A DNA stretch of 64,000 nt from the NCBI RefSeq assembly GCF_902499125.1, contig NZ_CABVPX010000007.1, positions 231,200-295,199 on the forward strand. Reading direction: 5' to 3'. Below the pieces are notes generated by a model. It was not told the DNA's origin. It made no database searches and was given only the letters and a program-made list of their open reading frames with translations. Origin of the DNA: Burkholderia arboris. Lineage in GTDB: Bacteria; Pseudomonadota; Gammaproteobacteria; Burkholderiales; Burkholderiaceae. A program made the translations under genes and the position numbers. Shown in pieces: positions 46,198 to 56,014 of this stretch. Positions within the stretch are counted from its first letter, which is position 1, and each line of letters opens with the position of its first letter.

Positions 46198-46623
46198 ATG
46201 AAGCGATTCCGACTGGCAGACCGCGCGGACCTGGCGGTCTTTTACGAGGCCGATGCTGCCTGCTTTCGCGCCGCAGGCAGGGAGGACATGCTTCAGCTCG
46301 TCAGCAAGGACGTGTTCGTCTCTCACTACAGCGGGTGCCCGTCCATCGGTTTCGTCTGCGACGGCAACGCGATCGGCGGCATCATCCTCGATCGCGATCA
46401 TGCGCACCTGGCCGTGCTGCCCGATTACCACGGGCGGTGGGCCATTCTCTGGAAGCCCGCGCTCGAATGGTTGTTCCGCATGACGCCGGAGGCATGGGGG
46501 ATCGTGGAAGCCGACAATCGCGTCTGCCTTGAATTCATGACGCGCAACGGCTGGACCGGGGTGCCGGCCAGCGACGGCAGGATCGTCTTTCGCATCACGC
46601 CGCGCACGTCGCGGCGACCCTGA
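46198..46623 (+). CDS. GNAT-like acetyltransferase-fold protein
   Basis: 141 residues, starting 8 bases after the preceding stop. The pattern fits a short GNAT fold: RLADRADLAVFYEADAACF, a beta strand with GNAIGGIILDRDHAHLAVLPDY, and EADNRVCLEFMTRNGWTG near the end. The CoA-binding loop (Q/R-x-x-G-x-G/A) is not clearly visible; the usual place reads LPDYHGRWAILW. It may therefore be a divergent or inactive member. It closes the PIP-controlled three-gene unit, which is odd for an acetyltransferase and suggests a T3SS-linked role. Confidence 0.55.
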   Translation: MKRFRLADRADLAVFYEADAACFRAAGREDMLQLVSKDVFVSHYSGCPSIGFVCDGNAIGGIILDRDHAHLAVLPDYHGRWAILWKPALEWLFRMTPEAWGIVEADNRVCLEFMTRNGWTGVPASDGRIVFRITPRTSRRP

Positions 46624-46679
46624 CCGGCGCCTGCCTGATCGCACCGTTCACGGATTGCCGTGGCAATCCGGTGGTGCGA

Positions 46680-47684
46680 TCAGATATTGTCGAGCACACT
46701 GAAGACCTTGTCCGCCGTCTGCTTCGCATCCTTTCCGAGGTTGCTGTTCTCGATCGCTGTCTTGGCTTCCGACACGCCCACGTTCTTGATGACCGTGAGG
46801 ATTGCCGATACCGGATTGAGACGGCCTTTCGTGATGATGTCGATGACGCTCTTGCCGATGGCCTTGAAGAAGGCGCCGATATACTTGCCGGCCTGCTCGA
46901 GCCCCCACTGCAGATTGTCCTTGTTGGTGCCGTCGAGATTCACGTGGGAATCGTTCGTCTCGTCGAGCTTGTGCCCCGTCTTCTCGAGGTGGGCCCAGCC
47001 GCCTCCCGGATGCCCGCCGGCGCCGACCACGTCCTGCAACAGTCCCGCTTCCGTGCCGTGACGCGCGTCGCCGTCTTTCGTGAAGCCGTCGATCTTGCCG
47101 TTGCCGACCTGCGATGGATCGCGCGCGTCGCCGTTCCGGTTTGCCGAACTCTTGATGTTCGTGAGCAACGCGGCCGCCTTGAACGCCTGGTCGGGATCGT
47201 TGTACATGTTGCCGCCGACGAACTTGTTCAGGTTGTCCTTGATGCCCCCCTGGTTGCCCAGGTTTTTCAGCAGCGGGTTGTCGTCGATGATCTGCTGGGC
47301 CGTTCGGTTGTCGCCAGGCGGCCGCTTCGTCTGGTCGTTCGGCGCCTGTGTCGCGTAGGGCGCCATCCGGGGATCCGGAGACGCGGCACACGGCTTCTGG
47401 TTTTCGGCGGGCGCGGGTGAGGCGGCAGATGTCGTCGTGTCCGTCACGGTCTGCGTCTGCGCGAAATTGACGGGAAGGTCGACCGGCGTCGGCGATACCG
47501 ACGCCTGCCGGTATTGGCCCTCGGGAATCGGCGGCGACGAGCCGCCCGACTCGGTGGCAAGCAGTGACTCGATGTCCTGCAGGATCGCCTTGATGACGGA
47601 CGAAATGTCGGCGGGTTTGCCGGTCTCGCCGTTGCGAAACGTTGCGCCGATCGAAACCGGATCGGGGTACCGGGTCGAAATCAT
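46680..47684 (-). CDS. HrpK-like T3SS-secreted protein, possible translocon component
   Basis: The start MISTRYPDPVS at 47684 has a GGAGG ribosome site; 334 residues. The first 130 residues are polar and Ser/Thr/Pro-rich. Residues about 135-235 contain LLKNLGNQGGIKDNLNKF and an Asp/Gly-rich segment (NGKIDGFTKDGDARHG). The C-terminus has an amphipathic to hydrophobic region (YIGAFFKAIGKSVIDIITKG, ILTVIKNVG) that could touch membranes. This layout resembles HrpK-type proteins of plant pathogens, which assist effector translocation. No HrpF/NopX-type translocon gene occurs elsewhere in the window. Similarity is by eye only. Confidence 0.5.
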   Translation of the reverse strand: MISTRYPDPVSIGATFRNGETGKPADISSVIKAILQDIESLLATESGGSSPPIPEGQYRQASVSPTPVDLPVNFAQTQTVTDTTTSAASPAPAENQKPCAASPDPRMAPYATQAPNDQTKRPPGDNRTAQQIIDDNPLLKNLGNQGGIKDNLNKFVGGNMYNDPDQAFKAAALLTNIKSSANRNGDARDPSQVGNGKIDGFTKDGDARHGTEAGLLQDVVGAGGHPGGGWAHLEKTGHKLDETNDSHVNLDGTNKDNLQWGLEQAGKYIGAFFKAIGKSVIDIITKGRLNPVSAILTVIKNVGVSEAKTAIENSNLGKDAKQTADKVFSVLDNI

Positions 47685-47798
47685 TACGCCTCCGTGAGCG
47701 AAGTCTGCGCACCGAACGCCGCCCCTCGCCGTTCGGTCGCCGGACGCGTCGATGCCGCGCTGCAGCGGCGTACCCGCCAGATGCAGCGCACGGTTCAA

Positions 47799-47859
47799 AG
47801 ACTAGCCGGGCGCGACGCAGGCCGCGCGCGTCACGCGAACATCGGTGCGGAAATCCGAA
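47799..47859 (-). promoter_or_regulatory. PIP/hrp_II box with -10 element for the HrpK-like gene
   Basis: Minus strand TTCG-N16-TTCG at 47859-47836, a 31-nt spacer, then TAGTCT at 47804-47799, 114 bases before ATG 47684. No matching box was found in the other direction for the large gene at 47962. Confidence 0.8.
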
Positions 47860-47961
47860 CGTCCAGCCGTGTCATGGCGCGAGCCTCGGCGCATTCGACA
47901 GTCATGCCGGTCAACGCAATCAAATCGGTTTCCTTAATAACTGGATGGTTCGACAGAATTC

Positions 47962-50900
47962 ATGCCGGCGAGTCACGTCAGTTTCATGTCCGGTAGCGAT
48001 AGTAGGCGTATCCCATTACGTGACCGCTCCAGCGAGATGTCGACTCCCGCGCTCAATCGATCGAACGGCATGCCGCCAGCACGGGCTGCCGATCACGCGG
48101 CCGATACGCCTGCCACCCCCTCACCGGGCCCGTCGACGCAAACGGATCCGGCGCCGGCGCCCGGCCAGGTCACCGGTGTGCTGGCCGGCCTGACGTCGAA
48201 ACTGAAATCGCGCGCCAGGGCGGCGGGCCACGCGATCGCCCACCCGAAGCGGCCGAATCTCCCGATGGAGCTCACCGCGCTGTCGGTGCTCAAGGTCGGC
48301 ACGAAGGGCCGGCCGGTTCTTCCGCATCAGACGAACGATCCCGCCCGCGACGTTGCCGTTCCGCCGCCCGCGTTGTCCGGCGCGACGCGTCCCGATTCGC
48401 TCGCCTATGTGCGGCCCGAAGGCGCGATGCGCAAACCGGCGCAATCGATGCAGCAGGCGCTCGGCGGCTTCAGCGCGCACGCGGCCGACACGACACCCGC
48501 TGGCGGCGACGACGGCATCGGCGATCCTGCCGCGGCCGCGCGCCGTTGTTTCGCCAGCCGCGACCCGGCCAGCATCGACCGTCTCGTCACGGATCTACGG
48601 CACGCGCTCGCATCCGCGCCGGGGCTGCCGCCGGCAGGCCGCGCGTGTCAGGCGGAACTGCTGATCGATGCGCTGGCCGACGTGTGCTACGGACAGCCCG
48701 ATCTCGCCCGCGACGTGTTGCGTCGCCTGCAGCAAGGCCTGTCGATCCAGTCGCAACCGGCACGCGATGCCGGCTTCATCGACAACCATCTGACGGCGCT
48801 TGCGTGGCGAACGGCCCAGAAGCTCGCGGTTACGGCCAGCGGCTACGACTGCGTGCACGCGCTGGCCGGTCGCACCTGGCCGCCGGCGGACGGCGCGGCG
48901 CGATATGCGCCGCGCGTGTGGCTGCAGGCCGCCGATCGGCTGGTCGACACGACGCGCTGCGATGCCGATCCCGCGGGCGTCGAACGTCACGCGCGGGCAC
49001 TGGCCGGCGATACGTCGGCCACGAAGCCCGCGCATGCCGCGTGGCTCGTGCGTGCGGCGTCGCGGCTGTGGCGCAGCCAGAACGCGGACGGGCTGAACGC
49101 GTCGGACAAGGGCGCGTTGCTCGCCGGCCGGCAGGGCTTTTTCAGCGATGGCCCCGGCACGCCGTTTGCCGCGACGAAGAACCGGCTCGCGCGTTTCCTG
49201 AACCACACGATTCCGCGCGCCACGTCGGACCACTTCGAGCCTGCGCAGGACGAACGCGACGAGGCGGTGCCGGTCGCGGCGCAACGCTCGGCGTTCGCGG
49301 CCGCGGTGCGGCCGTTCGGGTACCGGAAGAGCGCCGTCGCGGCGATGCAGGACGGTGTGCCGGGCGCGAGCCTCGGCGCATGGTCGAAGGACGAACAGGT
49401 GCTCGACGCCGCGCTTCGCGATGCCTTCGTCGCGATGGACGAACACCCCGCGGTGCGCGAACCTGCGGCTGGCCCCGCGAAGCTGAAGAAGGACAGCCGC
49501 GCGATTCACGAAACGGTTGGCGCGGCCGAACTCGCGGTGCTGGCCGAATTGTCGCGTACGCCCGGCGCCGGCCGGCAACCGGTCGGGTACGGGATGAAAT
49601 TCGACGATGCCACGGTCGGCCTCATCGCCGCACGTGTCGTGCACACGCTCGACGACGCCGCCATCGACCGGCTCGCGCGCCGCGCCGTGCAACGGCCCGG
49701 TGCACGCGCAGCGCCCGTTTCCGTTCGGTCGACGCTGCGCGCAGCGCGCGTGCGGCGCATGCTCGCGGCATTCCGCGACACGCTGGCGGGCGCCGACCGA
49801 AGTCCACAGGCGCGAGCCGATGCGCTCGAACGCGTGCGCAAGCATCTGATCGGCGGCTCGGACGTGCTCGACGCGAAGAAAATCGGCCTGTGGCGCAAAC
49901 ACGTCGGCGACGACGTGCCGCCGGCCGTTGCCACCCGGTTCGACACGATCGACCGCATCGCGCTCGGGAAAGCGGTGAAGCCGCGCGGCACGACGACGGA
50001 CGATTACCGCGACGCGGGCGATCGCATCATCGACGCGCTCGAAGGCAGCGGCAAGGCGATCGTCACGGAAGGCGGCGTGATCGGCGCGAGTACGCGCGGC
50101 GTCAGCGCGACCGCCGCATCGTTCCCGTGGATTGCACCGCGGCTCAACGTGCAGGCGTCGCACGGACGTCAGTCGGTACTCGAATTCAGCCGCAGCACGG
50201 CCGCCTACAAGATCGGCATCGGCACGCAGCGCCGGAACCGCTTCGAGGCCGGCGGCGGCCTTCAGGTGGGGCACAACTTCAGTATCGTGCGTGCGGCCGG
50301 CAACGTCGAGGTCGGGCATGAGTGGGACGACACCGAACAATGCACGGTCGACCTGTGCATCGCGCGGCGGCTGCATCCGGTCAACGACGCCTATGACGAC
50401 TCGGCCGGCAGGCGGCAACTGAAGTCGGTCAACCGCTACCTGTTCGACAACGCCGGCAGGGGCAAGGGCGAACGGGCGCTCTGGAACGAACTCGGCAGCC
50501 GCTTCTTCGACAACGATGACTTCTCGGTTGCATGGAACAACCAGACCGCCAGTTTGCGGAAGGTCCAGGTGGCGACCGACCTGCGGGCCGGCGTGAAGAT
50601 CGGCGCGGGCCAGTACTCGGCGCGCGCGACCGCGGCGCTCGGCGACACCTACCAGTGGGTGCACCGCGCCGAACTCGATTCGGTCGACGCGAGCGGCCAG
50701 ACGAAGATCGAAGGCCATCGCGTCGGCAGCGGCCATCGGGCCGGCGTGGAGGCCGGCATCAACGTCAGCATCAGCGATCAGTTGCAGAACGCGCAGACGG
50801 GCAGCGCCGACCCCGCCGATGTCGCGACCGTGTCGATCTTCTCGCCGAAGCTGATCGGGGTCGAGGTACCGGTGCACGACTCGTTCCATCAGGCGAAGGC

Positions 50901-51501
50901 GACGCTCGTGCGTGAACGCGGCAGGCTGCAGGTGCGCGCGTCGAATGCCGACACCGAATTCGCGAACTTCACGCAGTACAAGAACGCGCTGCGCAACGAT
51001 CCGGCCTGGCTGCTCGCGTTCGGCGCGACGCCCGGGCAGCCGCTGCCGGCCGCGGCGGCCGACTACGAGCGGGCGCTCGCGGCCGGCCGCGAACGCATCG
51101 AGCAGTACCTGTCGCAGATCGCCGAAAATCGCGTGCAGAACCTGCGCTTCGTGCTGCGGCGGCGCCTGCGCGATCATGCGGCCCGCGAAGCCGACGCGCT
51201 CGACGACCGGATTGCGTCACTGCGCGCCCGGCATCGCGGCGACCCGCCGGAGCACGACATCGACATGTTGCTCGACCGGCGCGATGCGCTGCTCCGGCGC
51301 GCCGACTCGTGGTTGCCGACCGAACTGCTGACCGTGCAGGCGACCGACCGGCAAATCACGGCAGGGCTGCGGCTGGGGCTGCAGATCGCGGTGCAGAAAG
51401 GCGCGCGCGGCGAGCATGAAGTGGCCGCGCTGAAGCTGTCGCCGCGCGAAGCCGACCGGCTGGACCGGAATTGGCCCCGGCAGCCCGAAGCGCGGGCGTG
51501 A
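47962..51501 (+). CDS. Large AWR/RipA-like candidate T3SS effector
   Basis: 1179 residues if translation begins at 47962; a start at 48037 (MSTPALNRSNG) is equally plausible. There is no Sec signal. The first 150 residues are Pro/Ala/Ser-rich, as in effectors. An Ala-Trp-Arg triplet occurs near residue 278 (LTALAWRTAQKLA), and a large helical region follows. The last 450 residues are strand-rich (ASHGRQSVLEFSRSTAAYKIGIG, AGGGLQVGHNFSIVRAAGNVEVGHEW), then a long charged helix. Size and layout recall the AWR (RipA) effectors of Ralstonia, known also from Burkholderia and Xanthomonas, but I could not align it. It stands alone between T3SS accessory genes. Confidence 0.5.
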   Translation: MPASHVSFMSGSDSRRIPLRDRSSEMSTPALNRSNGMPPARAADHAADTPATPSPGPSTQTDPAPAPGQVTGVLAGLTSKLKSRARAAGHAIAHPKRPNLPMELTALSVLKVGTKGRPVLPHQTNDPARDVAVPPPALSGATRPDSLAYVRPEGAMRKPAQSMQQALGGFSAHAADTTPAGGDDGIGDPAAAARRCFASRDPASIDRLVTDLRHALASAPGLPPAGRACQAELLIDALADVCYGQPDLARDVLRRLQQGLSIQSQPARDAGFIDNHLTALAWRTAQKLAVTASGYDCVHALAGRTWPPADGAARYAPRVWLQAADRLVDTTRCDADPAGVERHARALAGDTSATKPAHAAWLVRAASRLWRSQNADGLNASDKGALLAGRQGFFSDGPGTPFAATKNRLARFLNHTIPRATSDHFEPAQDERDEAVPVAAQRSAFAAAVRPFGYRKSAVAAMQDGVPGASLGAWSKDEQVLDAALRDAFVAMDEHPAVREPAAGPAKLKKDSRAIHETVGAAELAVLAELSRTPGAGRQPVGYGMKFDDATVGLIAARVVHTLDDAAIDRLARRAVQRPGARAAPVSVRSTLRAARVRRMLAAFRDTLAGADRSPQARADALERVRKHLIGGSDVLDAKKIGLWRKHVGDDVPPAVATRFDTIDRIALGKAVKPRGTTTDDYRDAGDRIIDALEGSGKAIVTEGGVIGASTRGVSATAASFPWIAPRLNVQASHGRQSVLEFSRSTAAYKIGIGTQRRNRFEAGGGLQVGHNFSIVRAAGNVEVGHEWDDTEQCTVDLCIARRLHPVNDAYDDSAGRRQLKSVNRYLFDNAGRGKGERALWNELGSRFFDNDDFSVAWNNQTASLRKVQVATDLRAGVKIGAGQYSARATAALGDTYQWVHRAELDSVDASGQTKIEGHRVGSGHRAGVEAGINVSISDQLQNAQTGSADPADVATVSIFSPKLIGVEVPVHDSFHQAKATLVRERGRLQVRASNADTEFANFTQYKNALRNDPAWLLAFGATPGQPLPAAAADYERALAAGRERIEQYLSQIAENRVQNLRFVLRRRLRDHAAREADALDDRIASLRARHRGDPPEHDIDMLLDRRDALLRRADSWLPTELLTVQATDRQITAGLRLGLQIAVQKGARGEHEVAALKLSPREADRLDRNWPRQPEARA

Positions 51502-51880
51502 CGGGCAGCGTCGCCGCCCGGGTAGGCCGCTGCGTTTTGAGGGACGCGCATTCGCAATTGCGGGGACGCTGGCATGAAATGCGACGATCATGAAGTCGCG
51601 CAACGGCGATGCCCAGTCGTTGCGGCCCAGACGTATCACGCGGCGCGCCCGACAAGGACCAACACCGTCCGGAGAGCGACGTGGGCGTATGGGGCCGTGG
51701 CGTCAACGGGAACTGGCAGGACTGAATCTCCCGAATTCGTTTGAAACGAATGAATGAAGGCGGATTGTCTTTCCATAAGTTTATCCAGGGTCGCGCGCAA
51801 TTTATTCTTGCTTGTCGTCTTGCGCCGAAATCGCGACATTAGCGGCTGTTCGATATCGACACTGACGAGGGAATTCGGCA
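51502..51880. other. Intergenic region with an inverted repeat before the cupin gene
   Basis: No gene is supported. A palindrome ATTCGTTT-G-AAACGAAT lies at 51735-51751, followed by an AT-rich stretch to about 51800, so it may be an operator or the promoter region of the cupin gene. Confidence 0.5.
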
Positions 51881-52342
51881 ATGAAGCCGTCAAGCATGAC
51901 AACGTGGGTGACTGGCGCGGACCACGGACGTGTGGCTGCGATGCGCACGCTCGCGCGCGGCGCGTTGGCGTTCGCGACGTTCGCGTTCGCGCAGTCCGTA
52001 CCGGCGGCCGGCAAGGCCCCCGACAGCAAGCCAACGGTCGTGCTGCAGCGTGTGCCCGTGCCGGACACCGGTCGCGAGATGGGGATGGGGCTTGCCGAAT
52101 TCCCGCCCGATGCGCTCAAGCCGCGTCATGCGGCCACCGGGCCCGAGCTGTGTTACGTCCTTGAAGGCGAAGTCGTCGTGCAGGTGGACGGCAAGCCGCC
52201 GGCGACGTTTCACGCGGGCGAGACGTTCCGGTTGCCGGCCGGCGTCGCGCACGTGACGCGCGCCGGGCCGGCCGGTGCGAAAGTCGTGGCTGCGTGGGTG
52301 CGCACGCCGGGCCAACCCTTCAACGTCCCGGCGCGGCACTGA
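51881..52342 (+). CDS. Exported cupin-domain protein
   Basis: 153 residues. A signal sequence is visible from the internal Met at 51941 (TLARGALAFATFAFAQSVPAAG), so that may be the real start. The mature part is a single small cupin barrel: metal-site motif 1 is partly kept (LKPRHAATGPELCYVLEGEVVV, only one clear His) and motif 2 reads FRLPAGVAHVTRAG with its His. Such periplasmic cupins have varied or unknown roles. It is not linked to the T3SS by any box. Confidence 0.75.
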   Translation: MKPSSMTTWVTGADHGRVAAMRTLARGALAFATFAFAQSVPAAGKAPDSKPTVVLQRVPVPDTGREMGMGLAEFPPDALKPRHAATGPELCYVLEGEVVVQVDGKPPATFHAGETFRLPAGVAHVTRAGPAGAKVVAAWVRTPGQPFNVPARH

Positions 52343-52999
52343 TGCCCGTGTCGCCAGTCATCGCGTGGCCGGAATGCGCAATGCGCTGTCCCGATTGCAC
52401 AATGACGACCGGTGGTTACGCAGGGGCGATTCGACTATTCCTTGGAATCGACTTGTGTCGTTATGTGCAGATCCGGAGAACAAGCACGTAATTCCGACTA
52501 AAATGCATTTCCGGATTCATTGCAATAAGCCAAGGGGTTGCCTGCGACATCGCGCCCGTTCAAAAAACGTGTCACTCAACCGGCATGCGCATGACATTCA
52601 ATGCTTCGAGAGAAACGCGCGGATATGAATGCGCGATCCGCGATCACGGCGACATCGCGTCGCGCCCATTGTCGGGGTGACCGGCTCGACCGGTTGTCCG
52701 TCATGCCCACGCGCGGTGCGTGGCCGGCTCGCGACGAGCCCGGTCGCGGGGCGGCACGCGTGGCCGCCACGAAATAACCTGTCCGGACTGTCCCGGTTGA
52801 CGGTTGCGTCCGGATTCCGCCGCGGCGGATGCGCGCGTCGGGCATTACCGGTGTGCGCCCAGGTGCATCCCTCATCCCCGCGAGCCCCGGATCGGCCTGG
52901 ACGAACCGGCGGAGCGGGCGCAACGGTGGAGCAGGTTCCCGTCGACATGAAAACCCCGATTTCCTTCGCGCTGAGCGCCGCGCGCCCGAGGGCCGGCGC
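52343..52999. other. Long intergenic region, no gene recognised
   Basis: About 650 bases. The first part (52400-52600) is AT-richer and may be the promoter region. Open frames here continue into the next gene with different composition or lie antisense. Nothing else was recognised. Confidence 0.45.
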
Positions 53000-55978
53000 A
53001 TGAAGAAACGCTCGTCGCCACCTGCTTCCGCCGCGCATGTCACGCTGTTCGGCCGTTTTGCGCTCGATCGCGACGCACGCGTGCTGTACGCGGAAGGCAG
53101 CGCGCTGCCGGTCAACGAGCGCGCGATGGCCGTGCTGATCACGCTGGTCGATGCCGCGGGCAAGATCGTTTCGATCGAGCAGTTTCAGCAACGCCTGCGG
53201 CCGGCGTCGTCCGTCATGGCCCATAGCGTGCATGCGCTCGTATCGCAGTTGCGCCGTGCACTGGGCGACGATCGCGGCATGATCGAAACCGTGCCGCGTC
53301 GCGGTTACCGTTTCGCCGCCGAGTGGTATGACATTCGCGACCGGCTGGGCACCGCCGACAACGAGCCTCCGGCGGCCGATGCCGATGCCGATGCCGATAC
53401 GGAGCCGGACCGGCAACAGGCCGGCGATCGCGACGCGTGGCCCGACCGTGGCCCCGACCTCGAAGGGGCGCGAAAGCTGCTGATCGGACGCGATGCCGAA
53501 CTCTCGGAATTGTCGATGCGCATTGCGCAACACCGGCTGGTCACGCTGATGGGCGCACACGGCAACGGCAAGACGCGGCTCGCGCACGAGACGGCATTGC
53601 GCGTCGCGGCATTGTTCCCGGACGGCATCGTCCGCGTCGAGCTGGCCGGGCTGACGCTGCCCGAAGGCGTGCCCGACGCGATCGCGGCGCAGCTTCCGCC
53701 ACACCCGCACGTCAAACCGGCCGCGCAAGGGCTCGACGGGCTGATCGCGCGACTCGCCGGCCGCCGGATGCTGCTGATCGTGGACGATTGCGACCCGCTC
53801 TCGCATGAGGTCGGCGTGTTGATCGACGCATTGCTGACGGCCACCGACGTGTGCGTGATCGTGTGCGCGGAAGCGCCGTTGTTCATCGCCGGCGAATACG
53901 TGCTGCCGCTGGCGCCGTTGCGCTTTGCGCTTCGGCCGACGAACGACGTGACGCCGGTCATGCCGGACGCGCCGCCTTCGGATGCCTGTCAGCTGCTCGC
54001 CGCGCAGCTCGACGCATGCGGTGCCCGGTTCGCGAGCGACGCCGCCGGCACGGCGTCGAACGACACGCCGGCCGCGCACGTGCAGCGCCACCTGGAATCG
54101 ATCTGCCGCGCGTTGAGCGGCAATCCGCTGGCCCTCGACCTGGCGGCGCGCCAGATTGCGGGTGCCTCGCGCGGCCGCACGACGCCGGCCGAAGCCGTCG
54201 CGGCGTGGGATGCGCGCTGGCGCCGCTACATCCTGCAGCGAACCGGCGGCCACGAGCTGGCCTTGCCACCTGCGGCACTGGTGCCGACCGTGGTCGCCCA
54301 TGCGTATCACGCACTCGATGCCGGCGCGCAGCACGTCCTGCGTTGCGCAAGTCTTTTCGCGGCGTGGTTCGATGTCGCGGACGTTCACGCGGTATCGGCG
54401 GAGGGCGACGCCACCCGCGCCCCGGACGACGCATCCGCCATGCAGGCGATCGTGTCGACGCTGATCGATGCCGGCCTGCTGATCGAACACGCGTCGAGCG
54501 ACGCGCGTCGCCTGTTTCAGGTCCCGGCCGCCGTCCGCCGCTTCACGCTCGGCGTGCCCGCGCACCGGCCCGACCAGGCACGCGCGGCCGCCCGCCATGC
54601 GCAACGGATCGCCGAACGGCTCGACGCGGCCGGCCATCGCGCCGGCGAACCCGCGTCTCGCGCGCCCGCACTCGCCGACGTGCGCCGGGCCGTCGGCTGG
54701 TCGATCGAGGCACGGCATTTCCACACCGCCGCGCGGTTGCTGCGTCATTCGGGATCGCTGTGGGCTGCCGCGCATCTCACCGGCGAGTGGACGGTCTGGA
54801 CCGGCCGCGTTCTGGATCACGACCTGTCGCGCTCGATTCTGAAGGTGCGCGATCTCATGCAACTGCAACTGACACTGGCGCAGGCGATGCAGCAGGCGAC
54901 GCCGGCGCCGTTGCCGGCCGACACGATCGCCGCGTGGTGGCGCGTCTACGAACTCGCCACCGCCTGTGCCGACGATGCCAGCCGGCTGCATGCGTTGTCG
55001 GTCCTGTTGCTGCGTACGCTCGAAGCCGGCTTCAGCGACGATTCACCCGAACTCCTGATGCGCGTGCGGGCACGGATCGCGCAGGAATGCGAAGTGTCGT
55101 CGTCGCATCGCAGCTTCGCGTTGCTGCGCGGCGCGCTGCTGACGCTGGACGGCCGCCACGACGAGGCGATTGCGCTGCTTTCGCCGCATGACGAACCGGT
55201 GCGGGAGGCGGATTGCGATGCCGACGAAGCCGCCGATGCCGTCGATGCCGTCGATGCCGCCGATGCCGCCGATGCCGCCGAAGCCGCCGAAGCCGGTGCG
55301 CCGGACACGTGCCGTCCCGACTACATCACGTCGGTTGCGGACAACGCGCTCACGATATCGCTGTGGCTCACCGGCGCGCAGGCGATCGCGCATCCGACCT
55401 TGTTGCATGCGTTGCAGGGCGCGCGGCAGCAGTCCGATCCGCTGTCGCGTTGCGCGGCCGCGATGATGGCCTGCGTGCTGTTCCTGCTCGAAGGCGACGC
55501 GCCGCGCGTCGCGCAACAGGCCCGGCTGCTCGTCGACGTCGCGCAGCGCAACGGGCTGCCGGGCTGGCGCAACATCGGCCGCCACTTCCTGATGTGGGTC
55601 GACGCGACCGACGAAACGCACGAAGAGACCGGGAAGCTGATCCAGCTTGCGCTGCGCAATCTCGCGCGCGGCCACGTGAGCATCATCGACCTGGCGATAC
55701 TGGACCGGTTTGCCGGCGCGGTGCTGCAGCTGGCCGGCGGCCCGGCTTTGAACCGCCTGTTCGAGCAGACGACCGCGAATCTGCCGGCCAGCGGACGCCG
55801 CTGGCTGCTGCCGGAAGCGTTGCGCGTACACGCGGTCGTGCGCCACCGCGCCGGCGTGCCGGCGGACGACGTACGGGCGTTGCTCGACCAGGCAACGCAC
55901 GAAGCCCGCCGGCAGCGCGCTTCGCTGCTCGAGCGGCGGATCTCGGCGACCGTCGAGCAGATCGTCCCGTCGCGGTAA
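53000..55978 (+). CDS. Winged-helix transcriptional regulator with P-loop ATPase and helical repeats
   Basis: I choose ATG 53000; 992 residues. Residues about 10-110 are an OmpR-type winged helix (FGRFALDRDARVLYAEG, VNERAMAVLITLVDAAGKIVSIEQFQQRL, VSQLRRALGDDRGMIETVPRRGYRF). An Asp/Ala linker leads to an AAA/STAND-like ATPase (Walker A in LMGAHGNGKTRLAHE; Walker B in MLLIVDDCDPL). The rest is TPR-like helices. This is the layout of one-component STAND regulators. A Val-Asp-Ala/Ala-Glu-Ala low-complexity stretch occurs at about residues 745-765. The controlled genes and signal are unknown. It is followed by the convergent hpaH gene. Confidence 0.85.
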   Translation: MKKRSSPPASAAHVTLFGRFALDRDARVLYAEGSALPVNERAMAVLITLVDAAGKIVSIEQFQQRLRPASSVMAHSVHALVSQLRRALGDDRGMIETVPRRGYRFAAEWYDIRDRLGTADNEPPAADADADADTEPDRQQAGDRDAWPDRGPDLEGARKLLIGRDAELSELSMRIAQHRLVTLMGAHGNGKTRLAHETALRVAALFPDGIVRVELAGLTLPEGVPDAIAAQLPPHPHVKPAAQGLDGLIARLAGRRMLLIVDDCDPLSHEVGVLIDALLTATDVCVIVCAEAPLFIAGEYVLPLAPLRFALRPTNDVTPVMPDAPPSDACQLLAAQLDACGARFASDAAGTASNDTPAAHVQRHLESICRALSGNPLALDLAARQIAGASRGRTTPAEAVAAWDARWRRYILQRTGGHELALPPAALVPTVVAHAYHALDAGAQHVLRCASLFAAWFDVADVHAVSAEGDATRAPDDASAMQAIVSTLIDAGLLIEHASSDARRLFQVPAAVRRFTLGVPAHRPDQARAAARHAQRIAERLDAAGHRAGEPASRAPALADVRRAVGWSIEARHFHTAARLLRHSGSLWAAAHLTGEWTVWTGRVLDHDLSRSILKVRDLMQLQLTLAQAMQQATPAPLPADTIAAWWRVYELATACADDASRLHALSVLLLRTLEAGFSDDSPELLMRVRARIAQECEVSSSHRSFALLRGALLTLDGRHDEAIALLSPHDEPVREADCDADEAADAVDAVDAADAADAAEAAEAGAPDTCRPDYITSVADNALTISLWLTGAQAIAHPTLLHALQGARQQSDPLSRCAAAMMACVLFLLEGDAPRVAQQARLLVDVAQRNGLPGWRNIGRHFLMWVDATDETHEETGKLIQLALRNLARGHVSIIDLAILDRFAGAVLQLAGGPALNRLFEQTTANLPASGRRWLLPEALRVHAVVRHRAGVPADDVRALLDQATHEARRQRASLLERRISATVEQIVPSR

Positions 55979-56014
55979 GCGTCATGCACGAGCGGGCGGC
56001 GCCTGCCGCCTGCT

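Noticed and set aside
48595..51177. 860-residue open frame antisense to the AWR-like gene
   Set aside because: GC-rich shadow frame with unnatural Arg/Ala composition.
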